The translations under genes were made by a program, and so were the position numbers. The notes beneath the pieces are model-generated. The model searched no databases, was not told where the DNA came from, and was given only the letters and a program-made list of their open reading frames with translations. Positions 5,809 to 9,306 of a stretch of 9,306 nucleotides of DNA are shown here, in pieces. This DNA comes from a candidate division LCP-89 bacterium. GTDB taxonomy: Bacteria; Electryoneota; B3-LCP. The stretch spans positions 1-9,306 of the forward strand of contig JALGZU010000090.1 of assembly GCA_025774735.1 (NCBI GenBank). Direction: 5' to 3'. Position 1 is the stretch's first letter; the number at the start of each line of letters is the position of its first letter.

Positions 5809-6645
5809 TCAATCAGTCCCTGATTTTAATCTTAAATGGTCTCTGATGGCGATGAATTCGAAATCCACAAGGAGTCGCTTCAGTTTCTTCTGAGTGCTTT
5901 CGAGTCCGACATATTGGTTGAAGCCGTTGCGTGTGAAGAAGCTCTTAATCCTTGGTTGTTCGGAGTCTACTTCCCAAGGGTGGAGATAGACGACTGCAGG
6001 AATACCTTTCTTGTTTAGATCACCGATAGCCCATTTCGTGAGTCGATATGGATATAATCGAAAGAATCCCCCCCCGGCCACGGGAAGTCGTTTCCCCATA
6101 AAATCCATTACGGACAGGGGATATTCCGTCATTGAGCCTGCACTACAGTTGATCTCATAGGGTGTCCTCCGGGCGCCTTCTACACCTCCACGTTTCCGTT
6201 TCACCGGGAACACTGAAGAATCGTATTTCAATCCCAATTCAGCCATAACCTCGAAAGCCCAGGGTGTTTCATCCGTGATACTGAATGATGGCGCTCTATG
6301 CCCCAGGACTTTTTCTCCAGTGGTGTCTTCCAGAAAATCAATAGAGGATTTCAGGTCTTCCGCGAACTCATCTCTATTCAATGAAGTTATCAACCGATGC
6401 AAATTGCCATGCGTGGCGATTTCGTGCCCCAATTCGGCAATCTTCTGAATCAATTCAGGGTGTCTTTGGGCTTCCCTACCCAGAACAAAGAATGTCACTT
6501 TAACATTATCGAGCAGCTCGAGTAAAATATCCACATTTTGTTCGATTCTGCTCTCAAACTTACCCCATTTCACAATCGGCACCAGATCGGACATGCCGGA
6601 AGTTTGATAGTAGTCTTCAAGATCTACCGTCAATATGTTCTTCAT
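5809..6645 (-). CDS. NodB-like polysaccharide deacetylase, exosortase/PEP-CTERM-associated type
   Basis: A 278-residue protein that very probably removes N-acetyl groups from an exopolysaccharide or envelope glycan (carbohydrate esterase 4 fold). Visible: TVDLEDYY (6-13) with the catalytic Asp region; TFFVLGREAQRHPELI (51-66); GHEIATHGNLH (73-83) with metal ligands H79 and H83; GHRAPSFSI (115-123); YDSSVFP (141-147); VAGGGFFRLYPY (189-200); and YLHPWEVD (220-227) with the late catalytic His. The short TVD-x-EDYY start, the GGGFFRL block and HPWE followed by QPR are characteristic of deacetylases found in XrtA exosortase/EPS loci. No signal peptide is seen, as in that subfamily. AAGGGA lies 5 nt before the ATG. 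It is the first gene of a two-gene operon. No exosortase or glycosyltransferase is in the window, so the locus may be an orphan. GC content is lower than in flanking genes. Confidence 0.9.
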   Translation of the reverse strand: MKNILTVDLEDYYQTSGMSDLVPIVKWGKFESRIEQNVDILLELLDNVKVTFFVLGREAQRHPELIQKIAELGHEIATHGNLHRLITSLNRDEFAEDLKSSIDFLEDTTGEKVLGHRAPSFSITDETPWAFEVMAELGLKYDSSVFPVKRKRGGVEGARRTPYEINCSAGSMTEYPLSVMDFMGKRLPVAGGGFFRLYPYRLTKWAIGDLNKKGIPAVVYLHPWEVDSEQPRIKSFFTRNGFNQYVGLESTQKKLKRLLVDFEFIAIRDHLRLKSGTD

Positions 6646-6823
6646 GCTGGTCCCTTAAATAAAGGGCTGTAAATATTCAGAAAGTCCGGTAGAATATAGC
6701 CATATTCAAGACGAAATCCAATAGAATATGATCCCATTCATGATGAACTTGAATTAAATATTTGAATCGTCGGTTAGGAGAACGGTGGGTTATTACAGGA
6801 TTTGTTCGTTACATTAGAGGAAC
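6646..6823. other. AT-rich intergenic region upstream of the deacetylase operon
   Basis: 178 bp with no gene seen. It must hold the minus-strand promoter of the deacetylase/methyltransferase pair and the end of the M48 operon. I found no convincing -35/-10 pair and no clear terminator. It contains an inverted repeat GAATAT-agcc-ATATTC (6692-6707), further AATATTC/AGAATAT copies at about 6672 and 6723, and a small CCCTT/AAGGG inverted repeat (6652-6666) covering the deacetylase Shine-Dalgarno. Confidence 0.6.
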
Positions 6824-8272
6824 TTAACTCTCGATAGCGATTTTCTTTTTGCAGTTATTGCATCGGACGTGAGTTCCTTCGAAGGCGGGTGATAGCTGAA
6901 CCGGCCTGCCGCAGGTGCATTTGAAGGATTCGTAGCCGCCCCCCTTGCGGTGATAGACGAGATTCTCCTCCGGCTGCCCTTCTGCTGCAGCCTCGGGTTG
7001 TGCCGCCTGCGATGCCGCCGTGGCGATGCCGGAGAGCATGGCCAGTTCGGCGACGGGCACGGTCAACTCCCGTTTGCAGCGGGGGCAGGGGAAAGACGGC
7101 TTCTTGAAATCGGGCGGGATTTTCAGCTTCAGGCCGCAGAGGCAGGTGAGGAAGATGAAGTGGTTCGCCGCCCGGATCAGGTCGCCCAAGTCACGCTTGT
7201 TATCCTGCAGCACCGGTTCCTGGTCAACGCTGGGTTCTCGGACGGGCACGTTGACTGTCTCCGCCAGGCCGGACGGAGGGATTAAGGCCTGTTTCTTTCC
7301 TTTGACTTTGATGTAGGCCATCTGGTAGTTCATCAAACTGGCGCCTCCAGCCATGGAACGGAGGATGCGGATCCGGTCATAGGTGGGCGGATGGGTGCTG
7401 GTCAGTTCGTGCAGAGATTCCCCCGGCTTCTTCAGCGGATTGATGATGAACAGCGGCGCTGCAGCTTTGTTGGTGACAGATAAGCCTTCTGGGGAATTGG
7501 AGATTTTTTCCAACGCCGAGGCGAGCCCTTCGGGGTAGCGGGTCAAGCGCGCCGCGCTGGCATCGGCCAGGTACTCGCGCTTGCGGGAGATGGCGAAATA
7601 GAGCAACTGAGCGATGAGCGGCGCCAGGATGGCGAAGACGATGGCCAGGATGGCGATCCAGCCGCCGCCCCCCCCGCCGGACCGGGACGATCTACCGGAG
7701 CTGAACCGACGGGATGACCCACCCCCCGTGTACCACAATCCCCTTAAGAAAACTTCCGACAGCAGGACGATGCTCCCGAGGAGAATACCCGCAAAAACCA
7801 TGAACAGGCTGTCGCGGTTTTTGATGTGCGAAATCTCGTGGGCGATGACGCCCTGCAGTTCGTCGCGGTTCAGTTTCGCCAGCAGGCCCACGGTGACGGC
7901 GACAGCGGCCTTGTCCGGCTCTCTCCCAACGGCAAAGGCGTTCATGGCGGGACTGTCGATGATGTAAATCTTGGGGATGACCGGCAGCGATCCGGCGATC
8001 TTCATCTCTTCGACGACGTTGAACAGCCGGGGGTTGACCTCAGGCGTTACCGGCATGGCTCCGGTCATGGAGAGCATGATGTTGTCGCCTCCGAAGTAGC
8101 TGAAGATGGAGAGCGCCAGCCAGATTACGATGGCCGCCATCAGGCCGTAGAAGCCACCATCGCCCGGCCAATAGTACCAACCCACCAGGTAGCCCAGAAG
8201 CAGCCAGGCGACGCCCATCATGATAAAGAGGATGATGGACTTGCGCTTATTGCGTCGGATCAGTTCCCACAT
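6824..8272 (-). CDS. HtpX-like M48 membrane metalloprotease with two C-terminal zinc ribbons
   Basis: 482 residues, against about 290 for E. coli HtpX. M48 proteases are zinc-dependent membrane proteases that degrade damaged membrane proteins. The N-terminal half is standard: membrane helices at about 12-32 and 42-60, NAFAVG (111-116), zinc motif HEISH (145-149) with catalytic E146, two more hydrophobic segments at about 155-175 and 204-228, third ligand E233 in REYLADASA, and STHPPTYDRI (292-301). A Gly/Ser/Arg-rich linker (183-204) lies between helices three and four. The unusual part is residues 370-482, with two zinc-ribbon modules: C377-x-C379 with C396-x2-C399, and C452-x-C454 with C471-x2-C474, joined by an Ala/Glu/Gln-rich linker. 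Third gene of the operon, 33 bp after lemA, with no strong ribosome-binding site of its own. I withhold the symbol htpX because the C-terminal architecture differs. Confidence 0.9.
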   Translation of the reverse strand: MWELIRRNKRKSIILFIMMGVAWLLLGYLVGWYYWPGDGGFYGLMAAIVIWLALSIFSYFGGDNIMLSMTGAMPVTPEVNPRLFNVVEEMKIAGSLPVIPKIYIIDSPAMNAFAVGREPDKAAVAVTVGLLAKLNRDELQGVIAHEISHIKNRDSLFMVFAGILLGSIVLLSEVFLRGLWYTGGGSSRRFSSGRSSRSGGGGGGWIAILAIVFAILAPLIAQLLYFAISRKREYLADASAARLTRYPEGLASALEKISNSPEGLSVTNKAAAPLFIINPLKKPGESLHELTSTHPPTYDRIRILRSMAGGASLMNYQMAYIKVKGKKQALIPPSGLAETVNVPVREPSVDQEPVLQDNKRDLGDLIRAANHFIFLTCLCGLKLKIPPDFKKPSFPCPRCKRELTVPVAELAMLSGIATAASQAAQPEAAAEGQPEENLVYHRKGGGYESFKCTCGRPVQLSPAFEGTHVRCNNCKKKIAIES

Positions 8273-8305
8273 GAGCTTAACGCGAGACGATAAATCCCTT
8301 CCGGA

Positions 8306-8866
8306 TTAGAACTCCACCTTGGGAACGGCCTTCTCCGCTTCGCTTTCGAGTTCGAAGAATTCAGACTGCTTGAAGTTGAACGCGCCGGCGATGATGTTGG
8401 AAGGAAACATCTCGACCTTGTTGTTCAGGAACAGCACCTGGTCGTTGTAAGCCTGCCGGGAGAAGGCGATCTTGTTCTCGGTTGAGGTCAACTCTTCCTG
8501 CAGGGCGAGGAAGTTCTGGTTGGCCTTCAGGTCGGGGTAGTTCTCCACCACCAGCATGAAGCGGCCCAGTTCGCCGCTCAGCGCGCCTTCGGCCTGAGAC
8601 CGTTCACCCACGGCGTCAGGATTGACGGCCATGGCTTTAGCCCGGGCGTTGGTGACGCTATCCAGCGTTTGCCGTTCGTGCTGCATGTACCCCTTGGCGG
8701 TTTCCACCAGGTTGGGGATCAGGTCGTGGCGCCGTTTCAACTGCACATCGATCTGAGACCAGGCGTTCTTCACCTGGTTGCGCAGCCGGATCAAGGCGTT
8801 GTAGATTCCGACGACCCACAGGACCAGGGCGGCGATGACGGCGAGAAGGATAAGTGTCGCGATCAT
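8306..8866 (-). CDS. lemA: LemA family membrane protein
   Basis: 186 residues. One N-terminal membrane helix (about 2-22) is followed by an extended helical domain. The family hallmarks are AWSQIDVQLKRRHDLIPNLV (35-54) leading into ETAKGYMQHE, ENYPDLKA (108-115), and QEELTSTENKIAFSRQAYND (123-142), followed by a hydrophobic stretch with FPSNIIAG. Length is typical of the family. The topology is a short outside N-terminus with a large soluble helical domain. LemA's biochemical role is not established; it is repeatedly found next to htpX-like M48 genes, as here, which suggests a link to the protease. GAGGA seven bases before the ATG is a good ribosome-binding site. It follows the zinc-ribbon gene by 11 bp and precedes the M48 gene by 33 bp. 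Confidence 0.95.
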   Translation of the reverse strand: MIATLILLAVIAALVLWVVGIYNALIRLRNQVKNAWSQIDVQLKRRHDLIPNLVETAKGYMQHERQTLDSVTNARAKAMAVNPDAVGERSQAEGALSGELGRFMLVVENYPDLKANQNFLALQEELTSTENKIAFSRQAYNDQVLFLNNKVEMFPSNIIAGAFNFKQSEFFELESEAEKAVPKVEF

Positions 8867-8877
8867 AATGAAATCCT

Positions 8878-9264
8878 CTATGTTTGATCGAACATGTTTT
8901 TAAGCAGATTTGAGACTGTCTCACACTGCGGCGCATCGAACATCCGCACGATCTCATTCAGTTCGCCCCTGTCGAACCAGAGGCCGTGCTGTTTCTTACA
9001 GCGGTCGAGGTATAATTCGGAATCAGGGGAGGACTTGAATTCTTCCATCTTTTTGCCGCAGATGGGGCAGCGGCGGGAGCTTTTCCGGTGCGATGAGTCG
9101 ACGGTAGGTTGTTTGAGGACACACTGGACTTCCTCTGGTCGTCCAGTGAGGATTTCCAGTTCATCGGCATCGAGCCAGATGCCTCCGCAGGCCAGGCAGT
9201 GATCGATTTCGACGCCCTCCAGTTCCAGGGCGAGCATCGGTTCGCCGCAGGCGACGCAATTCAT
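8878..9264 (-). CDS. Tandem TFIIB-type zinc-ribbon protein
   Basis: 128 residues with two zf-TFIIB-like ribbons. Ribbon 1: C3-x2-C6, then C23-x2-C26 followed by GGIWLDADEL. Ribbon 2: C66-x2-C69, then C89 followed by KKQHGLWFDRGEL; the fourth cysteine position is Gln with His93 next to it, so His93 is probably the fourth ligand. The G-x-W-x-D-x-x-EL signature after each ribbon is characteristic of this bacterial family. No membrane segment or enzyme domain is seen; the function is unknown, and a scaffold or regulatory part for the LemA/M48 pair is inferred only from the operon. GGGGA lies a few bases before the ATG at 9264. It is the first gene of the operon, but its promoter may extend beyond the window end. 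The first start (9264) is chosen because C3 and C6 directly follow it. Confidence 0.88.
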   Translation of the reverse strand: MNCVACGEPMLALELEGVEIDHCLACGGIWLDADELEILTGRPEEVQCVLKQPTVDSSHRKSSRRCPICGKKMEEFKSSPDSELYLDRCKKQHGLWFDRGELNEIVRMFDAPQCETVSNLLKNMFDQT

Positions 9265-9306
9265 AGGTCCCCAATATAATTACCGGTTTGGCCAAATATA
9301 TCCTTA

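Noticed and set aside
4919..6823. Integration (att) duplication of the tRNA-Ile2 3' end flanking the low-GC block
   Set aside because: I looked for a second copy of the T-arm/acceptor sequence after the tRNA and near 6650-6830 and saw none; no integrase gene is present.
7826..8293. 155-codon plus-strand frame opposite the M48 gene, His/Asp-rich
   Set aside because: Complement of the M48 protease coding sequence; composition is an artefact of the opposite strand.
1..9306. CRISPR array, insertion sequence or prophage genes
   Set aside because: No regularly spaced short repeats with unique spacers, no transposase, integrase or phage structural motifs were found. The only regular repeat is the in-gene 210-bp array.

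Overview
The window reads as chromosomal DNA of a diderm (Gram-negative-type) bacterium, probably from a poorly cultivated lineage. The evidence is a muropeptide-recycling ligase (Mpl), an M1 peptidase fused to what looks like an outer-membrane beta-barrel, a LemA/M48 membrane pair and a selenocysteine tRNA. An FCB-type phylum would fit the mix, but that is a guess from gene content and not a phylogenetic result. The backbone is GC-rich (hand counts of about 68-70% in sampled lines near 1081 and 7861). The block at about 5160-6830 is clearly poorer in GC (38% at 5461-5520, 50% at 6241-6300).

Layout, plus strand. 2-1723 is the 3' part of an M1-family metallopeptidase with a C-terminal barrel-like region. 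At 1742-1770 there is a near-consensus sigma70 promoter (TTGACA, 17 bp, TATATT). It drives mpl, whose most convincing start is a rare ATT codon at 1809 behind a Shine-Dalgarno sequence; the next usable start (GTG 1842) would cut off the glycine-rich nucleotide-binding motif. 48 bp after mpl, 3300-4643 encodes two N-terminal zinc ribbons and a very acidic Pro/Ala/Glu tail built on three 210-bp tandem repeats. Then come tRNA-Sec (UCA anticodon, 4706-4798) and a CAU tRNA (4919-4992, most likely tRNA-Ile2), each followed by a hairpin terminator candidate.

Layout, minus strand. A two-gene operon (transcribed 6645 to 5166) encodes an NodB-like polysaccharide deacetylase of the exosortase/PEP-CTERM-associated type and a class I SAM methyltransferase, separated by one base. 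A second operon (transcribed 9264 to 6824) encodes a double TFIIB-type zinc-ribbon protein, LemA, and an HtpX-like M48 membrane protease that carries two extra C-terminal zinc ribbons.

How they fit together: most genes concern the cell envelope. Mpl salvages murein tripeptide, the M1/barrel protein probably degrades peptides at the cell surface, the deacetylase and methyltransferase probably modify an exopolysaccharide or a precursor, and the LemA/M48 operon is a membrane-proteostasis type module. Zinc ribbons recur in three otherwise different proteins. I see no complete undescribed system here. The most notable items are the ATT-initiated mpl, tRNA-Sec, the M48-zinc-ribbon fusion in its three-gene operon, and the repeat-tailed zinc-ribbon protein.
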